A stretch of DNA of 64,000 nucleotides from Antennarius striatus. Lineage: Eukaryota; Chordata; Actinopteri; Lophiiformes; Antennariidae. A model generated the notes under the pieces. It worked only from the letters and a program-made list of their open reading frames with translations, did no database searches and was not told where the DNA came from. The stretch lies in NCBI RefSeq assembly GCF_040054535.1, contig NC_090781.1:4346501-4410500 (forward strand), written 5' to 3'. This document shows positions 1 to 9,684 of the stretch, piece by piece. The position numbers were made by a program, and so were the translations under genes. Numbering within the stretch: position 1 is the stretch's first letter; each line of letters opens with the position of its first letter.

Positions 1-87
1 ATACCAGGAAGATCCGTAATAGCCAATGGCAGAGCAGCTATGAGAATATTGCGTCCAGGAACCTGTGGAAGATTTGAATACCAGCCG

Positions 88-213
88 ATACTGTGTTTTT
101 ACATTACGTAAGTCGAAATTTCTTTCGTAAGTAGAGACAATATTTTCCTACTGAAAAATGTCGTAAGTAGAAAATTTCGTAAGTAGAGACATTCGTAAGT
201 AGAGGTACCACTG
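88..213. mobile_element. Tigger/mariner-like MITE remnant
   Basis: The right end reads GTAGAGGTACCACTG followed by TA, the form of a Tc1/mariner-Tigger terminal inverted repeat ending at a TA target. Inside it a short 'cgtaagtagaga' motif recurs several times. The left end is only approximate. No coding capacity is seen. Confidence 0.5.
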
Positions 214-1005
214 TAGTTTAATAATGGTAATGTCACAAATGGTGTCGGGTAGGTTTAAAATGGTCAAATTACCCTACCCCAGGAAAAGAAATAGCAGAAG
301 ACAAACAATATGACACCAAATGCTGATTCTACCTAGTCATCTCTCACATTTATTTACTGGTAGATCAGAAATGCCTGGATATATTTACACTCAAATTACA
401 CATACATTACATTTAATCTAGATGTGCATAAAGTTTGTAATTGTTTATGGAAAGAAGGAGAGAGCAGAAAGGAGAGAACAAAGGAGCAGAGAGAACCAGG
501 CCAGAAAGTGAGCAGACAGTTAAGCAAAACAAGAACATTTAATTGAGGAAAAAATATTGAATTCAGTAATAAATTTGTACAAAGGCTGATAGTGTCTAAT
601 CATCCATCATTGGATCCTACATGTTATTGGCCTTCAGAACCTGATAATTATTGTTTATTGGTTTTGGCTACTGAATAATTATTCTCAACAATTCTTTAAG
701 TCGTCAAAAATCAACCCTTTCATATTTCTAAAATGTCAAAAAACCCACATTCATTATTTTGAGCAAGATTTTTACGAAGGAAAACAGTGGCAGGAATTAG
801 AAAAACAATATAAACACTGATGACATAAAGACAGAAAATAAGTCTTTTCTCCTTGCTCCACAGTGAGAATGAACATGAAGATAACTTCACAATATCAAAG
901 TACAGTAATAAAGAAGTTTAATGATCAATTTCGCAATTTCTGTAATTGGTGACATAGACTGTATGACATAAAGTTACCTGAAGATTCTTGAGTTTTGCAG
1001 TGTTT

Positions 1006-1008
<3 letters not shown>
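214..1008. other. Intergenic stretch, nothing recognised
   Basis: AT-rich sequence without a convincing reading frame, exon, RNA gene or transposon end. Confidence 0.4.

Positions 1009-1085
<77 letters not shown>
1009..1085. repeat. (GATA)n microsatellite, tail of the adjacent LINE
   Basis: Nearly perfect tetranucleotide array. It directly abuts the sequence whose complement ends in 'gggatcattaaagtatct', a typical L2-type LINE 3' terminus, so on the minus strand it is the (TATC)n tail of the LINE ending here. Confidence 0.85.
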
Positions 1086-1087
<2 letters not shown>

Positions 1088-2140
1088 CTTTAATGATCCC
1101 AAGGGAAATAAATACACATAACAATGACACAGAGTAATGGCACAGCCAAAAGACGTTGTATAAATTACATTATTTACAAACTGACATAATTATAACAACA
1201 GGAAACAGAAGAACCTAGAATAAAAGGAAGCATAGGGACATGAGAGAAGAAAGACGCATTGGGTGTAGATGATGTATGATCAGAAACAGAAACACGTGGA
1301 TGTACCGAGCTGTAAACTGACACTAAGGACCCCCACAAAGTATACCACAGTGCATCCACAGTGCATCCACAGTGCGTCCCAGGCCCCCCTCGTCTATCCC
1401 TTCTCAGCCGACCTTCATGACCCTGCGGCTTTGGCCCCCCTCCTTCTGAGAGAGTGGTTGTGCCCTCTGATGGCACGAGGCACAAAGGAGGTCCTGAGTC
1501 TCTCAGTGGAGGAGCTTGGTGACAGCAGTCTGCCACTGAAGGAGCTCCTCTGCTGGGTGAAGGTGGTGTGCAAGGGGTGAGTGGTGTTACCCAGGATAGA
1601 TCTAAACCGGACACAGTCCTCCTCTCTAGAACAGTCTGTAGAGTCCAGATCCTGACCGATCACAGAACCAGCCCTCCGGATGAGCCTGTCGAGTCTCTCT
1701 GTGTCCCGTTTCCTGGCACCACCACCCCAACACACAATGGCGTAGGACAGCACACTGGACACAATGGACTGGTAGAACAGTCTGAGCAGATTAGAGCTGA
1801 TGTTGAAGGAGGCCAGCCTCCTCAAGAAGTACAACCTACTCTGACCCTTCTTATATACATAGTCCAGGTTGTGCGACCAGTCCAGTCTACTGTCCAGCTG
1901 CAGCCCCAGGTACTTACGGTCCCCACTACCTCCACTTCTCTACCCCCGATGACTACTGGCTGTGGGTAGGGTGGTGCCCGCCGGAAATCCAGCACCATCT
2001 CCTTGGTTTTGGAGATGATGCTGCTGGTCACCACTGATGACAGACAGTTCCCCATACAGACGTACTGGGGTCTGTCTGTTAGATAGTTCTGTGATCCAGC
2101 TCACGAGATAGGGATCCACAGCCATGGATGACAGTTTCTC
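1086..2140 (-). mobile_element. L2-like LINE, 3' half (reverse transcriptase C-terminus), decayed
   Basis: On the minus strand, fragments of a non-LTR reverse transcriptase can be read: KLSSMAVDPYLVSW at about 2136-2090, then [25 protein letters not shown] and [10 protein letters not shown] down to about 1415, followed by a 3' untranslated region and tail. Frameshifts separate the pieces, so it is dead. The upstream part of the same reading frame (ending FSSTFNTIQP) resumes at about 2950-3378 on the same strand. The two parts are therefore probably one element interrupted by roughly 0.8 kb. Family assignment to L2 rests on the motif style and the 3' end. Confidence 0.8.
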
Positions 2141-2324
2141 ATTCATTCATATATTTTGTATAATCCACTTGTCCAGTCAGATCTTTAGGACACACATTTT
2201 TCTGTTTTTATGACAACTGAAAATAAGCATGATTGTGATCAACTACTTGTGTGTTGAATTATGGCTGTAATCGTATCGGTTCAGTTTATGTGAATCATCA
2301 TCTCTGAATCTTTTCCTTTTGCAG

Positions 2325-2484
2325 CTGCTGCAGCAGAACCTGGAGACTAACTTCTACTCAGGGCAGGTCAGCTGGGAGGAGGTGAGTCCCAATGACGCCG
2401 CCGCGCTGCTCAAGAAGTTCATTCGGGAACTGCCTGCCCCTCTGCTCACCACAGAGTACCTCAACACCTTCAGCGCTGTCAGAG
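2325..2484 (+). CDS. Orphan RhoGAP-domain exon (ARHGAP18/28/40-like)
   Basis: A 160-nt open exon with a good acceptor (pyrimidine tract then TTTTGCAG, exon from 2325) and a GTCAGT donor after 2484, ending in phase 1. It encodes about 53 residues including NDAAALLKKFIRELPAPLL and TEYLNTFSAV, the part of a RhoGAP domain that follows the arginine-finger region. By recollection it is closest to the ARHGAP18/28/40 group, which stimulates GTP hydrolysis by Rho GTPases. No stop or frameshift is present. I could not find the exons expected before it or after it anywhere up to 9.6 kb. On both sides lie pieces of one minus-strand L2 LINE frame. It may be an exon of a gene with very long introns, a duplicated or captured exon, or a pseudogene fragment. 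Confidence 0.6.
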
Positions 2485-2860
2485 GTCAGTGGGTGGAACG
2501 TGACTGTGGGATGTGATGAATCATAATCATCATCATCACGTGACTGATATTGACTGCATAAACCAGGCTAAAATTTACTGCCCCTGCTCCTCTTCCACAC
2601 CTCCATGACAGTTTGCTGCACACTTTTCGAGACAGCTTGGCAGGGTTCGCCTCATTTTTACCAAAATCTCTTACCAGTGATGACAACAATGTGTGACGCT
2701 TATCTTTTCTGCTCCGGCTGAGAAATCCACTTTAAGATGAGCAGTTTGATGGCCTTTAAAAGACATCCTCGTTCTGTCAGAAATACAAGCAGCAAAACAG
2801 AAGAAAAGACCTCCTATTTTCACATTAGCTTCAGCCACATAAAGGGTTGGTTTGACATTA

Positions 2861-2950
2861 CAGTTTTTTTTCAGTCGCTAGCAAGCGTTTGTCCAAACAG
2901 CAGTCACATTTTCAAAACTCTAAACACAATTAGCACAGCATCGGTCATTC
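2861..2950. mobile_element. DNA-transposon end (MITE fragment)
   Basis: The TTACAGTTTTTTTTC start and the following AT-rich text resemble the terminus of a mariner-type teleost MITE. It is cut off where the LINE frame resumes at about 2950. Family assignment is from memory and weak. Confidence 0.3.
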
Positions 2951-3378
2951 GGGGCTGGATGGTGTTGAAGGTGCTTGAGAAGTCAAAAAAGAGCACCCTC
3001 ACTGCACAGCTCCCGACATCCAAGTAGAAGAGGGCCCAGTGGAAGAGGTACAGGACTGCGTCGTCAGCCCCTGCACCTGGGGACGCATGAGCTCGAGGAC
3101 CATTCGCTCTAGGGTCTTCATCACGTGCGAGGTGAGAGTGACTGGTCGATAGTCATTGAGCTCAGTGGGGCATCTCCGCTTGGGTACAGGGACGATGCAG
3201 GCTGTCTTCCACCAGGACGGGACCCTCCCCAGCCGGAGACTGAGGTCGAAGACCTGGTGTAGGGGTTCGCCCAGTTCGGCAGCACAGGCCTTAAGGAGTC
3301 TTGGGGGGACCTGGTCTGGTCCGGCCACCTTCCTTGGGCGAAGCCTCCTCAACGCAGACGTCACCCGTTCCACCTGTT
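2950..3378 (-). mobile_element. L2-like LINE, middle part (reverse transcriptase N-terminal half)
   Basis: The minus strand reads RRLRPRKVAGPDQVPPRLLK, NDYRPVTLTSHVMKTLERM and, after a frameshift, LYLFHWALFYLDVGSC and FFDFSSTFNTIQP. These are RT motifs 1 to A of an L2/CR1-type LINE. The frame stops at about 2950 and its continuation (KLSSMAVDPYLV) lies at about 2136. A LINE fragment lacking its own 3' end is unusual, because target-primed insertion truncates 5' ends. This supports one element split by the RhoGAP-containing segment. Confidence 0.8.
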
Positions 3379-4069
3379 AATTTGATTTTGATGGTAATTC
3401 AGGAACTCTGTGCAGACAGGGTGCATAGGGGAAAGTAATATAATGCTATAAACCTTTGTTCAAAACACAGCATGTTATGTTGGCTCACCCTTCTAGTCAT
3501 GGTGGCTGTTCCCAGGAGGGTGAGGGTTAGAAGAGGATTAGGGCCAGAAAGAGATACTTTTGGCAGTCTTAAAGTTTTGACTTGAAACTCAGAATTCTAG
3601 CTTTATTTTCAGAACTGAAGTATTATCATTGAGAATTATTGTTAATAGATTATGTGGGTGTACCACAAAAATTAAAGTGAAAACAAACAAGACAAACAAG
3701 ACCACTGATTTGCTGTGTTGTTGAAAATTGAAGGTGATTACTGCCTGGTATATTATTATTTGATGGCAGTTATGAGTTTGTATTTCACTTTGGAAAAATT
3801 CCCCATCTGTTACTTAAAAAAAACTTTTTTTCACATAATTATTCAAACAAAGTTTCAGGGGGTTATAACACTCATTAAAAGAAACCTGTTATGTGTGTTG
3901 ACTGTACAGTTAGTCTTTTTACCAAACCTAACAAACCTGACCCTAAATAATCATCACTCTTCAAGAGTAAACTCAACCAATACAAACAAAGAGTGCCAAC
4001 CAATCAGACGCAAAGAAGGGTGGGCCATGATAAGAGCTTAAGCATCCCATAGAGACAAGGTAATGCACA
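3379..4069. other. Intergenic stretch, nothing recognised
   Basis: No exon with splice sites, RNA gene or repeat end could be supported here. Confidence 0.4.
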
Positions 4070-4572
4070 CTAATCTCCCAACCTTTTATGCTCCACGGAC
4101 CAGTTTAACTTGAAACAATATTTTCACAGACCAGCCTTAAAGGTGTGGTTAATAAATACAACAAAATCAAATGATACAATCAGCATAGAAACAGTTTTTC
4201 TTTTTAAATATAATAACAAATATGAAGCCACTGTTTACACAATTTTATTAGCAGTGATCTCGTTACATCACACCAACTTTTGTTTTTATTCGTTTTGCTA
4301 GATTGGGAGTTTCAGTTTAGCTGTAATATATTCTGTGTTACTGGTTGGAGCGGCCAATTTAAGTAAGTACATATGTGATTGAGGCAAGCATTTTGCGTAA
4401 AGAGTGAGTCATAGACAGGTGAGGCCGAGAGACTAATTATTTTCCAAAACAAAAAATCATTCAAAATCAAGTAATTAATAAAAACGAAATAATGGAAGTT
4501 ATTTATCAGTCCTGTACCAGTTGACCCATGGACTGGTACTAGTTGCCAGCCCGGGTTTGGGGATCACTGGTG
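4070..4572. mobile_element. Non-autonomous hAT-like element
   Basis: The left part reads 'ctcccaaccttttatgctcc' and the right part, on the complement, 'tgatccccaaacccgggctg', resembling the ends of Charlie/hAT-type elements (CAGGGGTCCCCAA style). A 'ggaccag' motif occurs near both ends in opposite orientation. The interior is AT-rich and has no transposase. The exact ends are uncertain. Confidence 0.5.
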
Positions 4573-4735
4573 GAAAGGATTGACTGTACTAATACAGTTA
4601 GTGTCTGGGTCATTTCTGTGTGGACTTTGTATGCTCTACAACGTCAGTGCAGCGTCCTCTCTTGCCCAAAATACATGTAGTCAACTCACTTTGTTTCATC
4701 AGGTGCTATTGGAGAGATCTTCGCCACTAGTTGGG

Positions 4736-4790
4736 AAATTTCCGTACTGTGGAATGATTAAAGGCTTATCTTATCTTATCTTATCTACTA
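4736..4790 (+). repeat. LINE-type 3' end with (TTATC)n tail
   Basis: 'ggaatgattaaaggcttatc' followed by TTATC repeats is the form of a 5'-truncated LINE 3' end. Confidence 0.5.
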
Positions 4791-4992
4791 CCACTTGCCT
4801 TATTCATTTTTCCAATACCACTAGCACTAGCTTTTGTTCTGGCAGCCAAGATAAACAGTCAAGTTTCCCAGGGGGTACAAAGCTGGATGGGCTGAGATGC
4901 TAACAGGGACACGTACAAGACCAAGGTGGGGGAGATGATTGTTGGAGATGCGCGTAGGCAGCTGTGCTGCTCAACTGGGGTTATGGCAAAAA
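4791..4992. repeat. Unclassified dispersed repeat, copy 1
   Basis: Shares ordered words with 59115-59278, including gataaacag, gtacaaagc, gctgagatgc or tctgagatgc, and ggaac(c/t)acagaa. This shows a dispersed repeat of roughly 150-200 bp, present twice in the window about 54 kb apart. I do not recognise a family or coding content. Confidence 0.5.
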
Positions 4993-5007
4993 GGGGAACC
5001 ACAGAAT

Positions 5008-6250
5008 TTTGGGCTTGCGTTAGCCATTCGCCACTTCGCCATAGGTGAAGTAAATTCCAGATTGGCTACAAGGTTTTTAGACTGTGTAGCCACAGTGGCG
5101 TTCTTATTTTTACAGAAAAAAGGCTAAAACTTACAACTTTTTCGCTTGCTAGCGGTGCTTGCTAATTCCGCTAGGCTATTTCCACTAGCGAGCGGCGCTA
5201 GCACCACTATTTCCTTTAGCGAGCGCCGCTAGCGCTGCTACTTCTGCTAGCGAGCGGCGCTAGCACCGATACTTCCGCTAGCGAGTGGCGCTAGTGCAGC
5301 TACTTCCGCTAGCGAGTGGCGCTACCGCCGCTACTTCCGCATGCCGACGGAATTAGCTGAAGCATGCTGACGGAAATAGCCGAAGTGACCTGAACGCTCC
5401 AGATCATTAAAAATGCACTCGGCTCATGACTTCCTCTCGTCCAATGAAAAACAAAAATATTATTTTTTTACAAACTGAACCCGCGAATTGGTGTACGACA
5501 AGGCGAGGACGATGGATCAAAAGAATCCAGTGTGTTATAGTAGAGTTTGTGTTGAAGTCCTCATTAATAAACAAATGGTGAATGCTGAGAGGGGGGAGGA
5601 GTGGTGACAGACAGTTCAGAAGGTAAATGAAAGATATCATCAATACTTGTTTGTAGTCTTAGACTTTTGTTCCCTATGACCAGCAGGAATAACCAGCGAT
5701 GCATGTAAACGTATATTCACCTCGCTTGCTATTTTTCATGCTTTTTAAATTGAAATGAAAAATCATGTTATTGAATTAAAAATATAAAATAAAATAAACT
5801 ATGGCATACCAATGGTGTTGGTGGTGGTTAAAGTTAGAATGTCTTCTAGTCTAAGTAAAACTTACAAGTAAACATTGAGTAATATTTTGTATGACTGTAT
5901 GTTCACATAGTGAATGGAAGTTTTCAATTGTCGAATCTCACATTTACACCTGCATAAAGTAGGACAGAAATAAAGATAGTTCAGCTTCAACTGTTGACTT
6001 CAGTGTATTTTTGTAGGTAAACTGAACAGACGATTTCGCCCTCAGAATGCAGGAAAACAACCCCATTTTCTAAAAAAATTTCCCGGGGGAGGCCCCCTGG
6101 ACCCCTCCACACCCCCCCACGATTGAGCTTTGGTCGTCAGCGCGCTGCAGCACTGTCTTGGACACAGAATGTGGCTTTTTGTGGCTTACTCAATTCTTTC
6201 ACACTGAGCCACAGTGGCTTAGTCATACTAGCTCCTAGTGCAAGCCCAGG
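5008..6250. mobile_element. Non-autonomous DNA transposon with internal minisatellite
   Basis: The left end 'gggcttgcgttagcc' and the complement of the right end 'gggcttgcactaggagc' form an imperfect inverted repeat about 1.24 kb apart. The TIR style suggests hAT, but a clean target duplication was not found. It contains the 31-bp minisatellite at 5146-5345 and no transposase frame. Confidence 0.45.
5146..5345. repeat. 31-bp GC-rich minisatellite
   Basis: About five to six diverged copies of a 31-bp unit of the form gctagcgagtggcgctag followed by tgcagctacttcc. Each unit carries a partly palindromic GCTAGCG...CGCTAGC core. The array is GC-rich in an AT-rich neighbourhood. Confidence 0.75.
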
Positions 6251-6760
6251 TATTCAAATACGGCACTGCGGGGTTGTTTGTATCTATGAATGTTTATAAG
6301 TCTGTATCTTGAGAACTACCGGTATTGTTTTACACATATATGTGAGCTCCTTTTTTCTTATTTTGTTTACAATGTTTTTTGTAACGGATATTTATGTTTA
6401 TGGAAAGAGCATTTCAGCCTTGTGTTCAAGGTTTGGAGATATAAAAGATGCAAGCATTCAGCAAGACTGCCCTGCGGGCCCAGTGGAAAGATACCTGTCA
6501 TTTTGTTTGAACAGCCTTTGCTAGGCTCTGTGTTATCCAACACCCTTCAGGGAAGAAGGAGACTTGCAGTGGCAGCTCTGCACTTAGCAAATGCAAAGCT
6601 ATTGTCTGCTGTATGGAAAACTAAAACATAAAAACAAACGCGAAACAAAAGGGGAAAATTTCCACTTCCTGAGTGTGTGCTCATCTGAATTCTTTTTGGT
6701 TACATTATATATACTGTATATATAATCTACTATATATGTATACTGTATGTCAGAGTATCT

Positions 6761-6761
<1 letters not shown>

Positions 6762-6804
<43 letters not shown>
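6762..6804. repeat. (CA)n microsatellite
   Basis: Uninterrupted CA dinucleotide run. On the minus strand it is the (TG)n following the short tRNA-Lys-derived SINE. Confidence 0.95.
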
Positions 6805-6810
<6 letters not shown>

Positions 6811-6923
6811 TACGTTTTATTGATTCTGAGGGAAATTTCAGTAAATTTAATGCCCAAACAGGGACTTGAACCCTGGACCCTCAGATTAAAAGTCTGATGC
6901 TCTACCGACTGAGCTATATCATA
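6805..6923 (-). mobile_element. Short tRNA-Lys-derived SINE (tRNA-Lys UUU pseudogene head)
   Basis: On the minus strand, 6923-6851 carries a tRNA-Lys-like sequence: box A TAGCTCAGTCGG, anticodon loop CTTTTAA (anticodon TTT), box B GGTTCAAGTCC and 3' strand TTTGGGC plus A. The 5' acceptor strand (TATGATA) does not pair with the 3' strand, so this is not a working tRNA. It is followed on the minus strand by a LINE-like tail (ATTTCCCTCAGAATCAATAAA) and then (TG)n. That order of tRNA head, short LINE-like tail and microsatellite is that of a very small SINE of about 120 bp. Confidence 0.65.
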
Positions 6924-8049
6924 GCATTTTCATTTTTCTCACTACACTGACAAATATAAATACATTAAATATATTAAAACACTTTAAAAAACATGTTAAA
7001 GAAGTCAAAGCAGAATCTATATTTGGTGTTTACATTGAAATGTACATCTTCAAATACAATTTGAAGAATGTATGCAGCTTGAATGAATGCACCTTACATC
7101 AAACAATCAGAAACAAACAAAAGTGATGCACACACAAAGTTAGGTTCAAAGTAATATCAGTACAACATGTGTCCAGATCAATATCTAATTTCGGATAAGA
7201 TTATATACATGGCAAATAATTTACCAGTATGTATAGTACAGTCATTGTTATGCTCTTGCCTAGGGGAAACCTTGGTACAACAATTATAGGTGCTTCCCAG
7301 TCTTCCCACCACAAGAATAGGCCTGTAGCAACCAGTACAAGTTTAAATGGAGCACTTCTTATTAACTTCAGACGGTAAAAATACCAACACAACAAGCAAA
7401 ACAGAATTTAAATTCACCGACAAAAAATGAAGGTGGATAAATGACAAATTTCCAGAGTACTTCCTACAACAATGAAAATTTTAAACATGACCTCCACAGA
7501 GCCCAAACTTACTAGTCAAACTTACTAGTCACAACATTCAGTTCATCTTTTCATGGTAGAAAGGCTAGTAAGAAGGACGAGTGAGGACTGCGTGGGCTTC
7601 AAGTAGTATGGGGTTCTGTGCCCTGACTAACTGCATGTCAGCCAACAAATGAGGCAGCACCTGCTCTCAATTCCCTCATTCCTGGTAGAGAAAACAGAAC
7701 GCAGACACGACAGAAACAATATACAACCATAAACCAAAAACCATAACTGACCCACAGGGTCATAACGGTCATAGACAATCAACAGACACAATATTCATAC
7801 AGCTGACTTAGTATAACTGAATAATTAATTGAAGAGTGTGTTTACAATAACAGTAGTGTGGATTTCAAATACAGAGGTCATTCATTGTTTGAAAAAACAG
7901 GTGTCAATACGGTGGCCCATTATTTAAGGATGAATCCGGATGAATCTCTTTTGAAAGCTGGAGAAAAATGGGTCCTTCCAGACATTGTTCTGTAGAAAAG
8001 TGGACTTTGATTAAAACATTGGTTGATGATGGGAAATCATCTGAAGCGC
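6924..8049. other. Intergenic stretch, nothing recognised
   Basis: AT-rich, with no supported exon, RNA gene or transposon end. Confidence 0.4.
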
Positions 8050-8187
8050 ATGTTTTTGGTGGTGGGAGGAAGCTGGAGAACTCATGCAGACACAGGGAGA
8101 ACATGCAAAATCCACAGAGTGGGACTCTGAGGAACCACCTTGCTGCACGGCAACAGCTTTACCCACCGCGCCACTGTACCTCCCTAA
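8050..8187 (-). mobile_element. tRNA-derived SINE fragment
   Basis: On the minus strand it starts with a tRNA-like head (GTGGCGCGGTGGGTAAAGC), continues with 'gcatgttctccctgtgtctg' and ends in 'cttcctcccaccaccaaaaa', a widespread teleost SINE pattern. A second copy of the same family lies at 20640-20858. Confidence 0.65.
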
Positions 8188-8560
8188 ATCAAAACACCTA
8201 CCCCAAAAACACCAGTAAAAGAGCAGCCAACAAAAGTCATGGAGTGGCCAGTTCATTCCCCAGACCCTAATCCAATACAATACTTGTGATGTGACATGAA
8301 AAATGCCTCTTCTGAGGCAAAACCAAGTAATGTAGCAGAGTTATGGAATGTTGTGAAATCGTTCTGGGCTGGATTATCTGTTCACAGGTGCCAGAAGGTC
8401 GACTTCATGCAAAATAGATGTGAAACAGTTCTGAGAGAAAGTGCTCATACAACTATATATTAATTTATTGGTTCACATGAATGCTCAGTCTTATTGACTT
8501 TTTAGTTCATAAACATTTAAGTTCAGAAAGAAAAATGCAGACAGTGGTATTTTTTGAACA
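8188..8560 (+). pseudogene. Tc1/mariner transposase 3' remnant
   Basis: The plus strand gives QNTYPKNTSKRAANKS and, after a frameshift, EWPVHSPDPNPIQYL and KPSNVAELWNVVKSFW. These match the DPKHTS and WPxxSPDLNPIENL region around the last catalytic acids of Tc1-type DD34E transposases. A stop follows PIQYL and the frame is broken, so it is inactive. Confidence 0.7.
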
Positions 8561-9684
8561 GCCCAATATTCATTTTTCTTCATTTTCTGCAAAGTGATTA
8601 AGTTAAATTTTTTACTCATGTTTTGATTTAAAATGCACAGTATTCCTGTAACCCAGGGGTTATTTGGCCAGCCTGTTGTGCAGTGTTGACAGCTACACTG
8701 TCTCTTTAAGAATCACGACAGTAACGCTCTGCTCGCGATTTGTGGAAAGGAAGAACCGTTCTTTATCAGAATAAGAGGGACTGATTCGTTTTGATAAATC
8801 CTGGAAAAAAAATAGTGTTTAAAGAGAATTCATTTTAATACATTTTGTTCTAAGTTATTCAAAGTTTATTTTCATATGGTATATTTTGATTTGAATCTGA
8901 TCTCCTCATTTGTCTATCATTAAAGGAAGGGCAAATTGATATTTGGTTACATTCCCAATGCATATTAATAAAAAATATTACAAAGAATTTGAACTGTTAC
9001 TATACCAGACTTCCTCATCCGGAATCTGATAAACAGAACGAAAGAAGTTTTTCTCTTCTTTGTTCAACCGGAGCCCGCTACGCTCACCTCAGCACTCAAT
9101 TGAACACAGCCACATTACGCCTGTCGCACTCAACTGATCAAGAGCATTATATTTACACCTAATCACTTCCGGGTACAACAGGAAGTCCCAAAATAAGAGC
9201 CTCACAGGTTCGTACCTAACATTAACGTAGCGCACAATTTTAAACTGTTATTATTTTGAAGGCTGCGTAACCGGCCATACTTGTATATATTTACACTAAT
9301 TTATAAATTAACCCTGACCATTAATCGTCCCTCACCTGTAGTTGGTTTGAACAGATAAAAACTTGGTCTCGCCAAAACAAAATGTAGTTCATCTCTCCGT
9401 CCACACGGTGTAAGTGAGATCCCGCTTCATCGTTGTGTTCCCACGGTCGCCTGTTCAGATCAGCTGGGCGGTCAGGTTACATTAGTTAACCACACACTCG
9501 TCCCTTTCACACACGTAAACTACTAGCCTTACGAGTTAGCGTGAGCTTGATTTGATAGTTAGCTGTGCATATGCTGCATCATAACATGGAGTAGGGTGCA
9601 AGTTACAAGTCTTGCTGTGTTTTTATACTCTGAATACAAAGTCTGTATAGTGTTAGCGGTAGCACCGTGTACAGCTGGCCCGAC
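8561..9684. other. Upstream region of slc46a1
   Basis: Holds the putative 5' UTR and promoter of slc46a1. No clear TATA box or CpG island could be supported by eye. The last 400 bp are less AT-rich than the rest. Confidence 0.35.

Noticed and set aside
1269-1969. Plus-strand frames at 1269-1580 and 1568-1969
   Set aside because: Antisense shadows of the L2 RT C-terminus, which reads on the minus strand.
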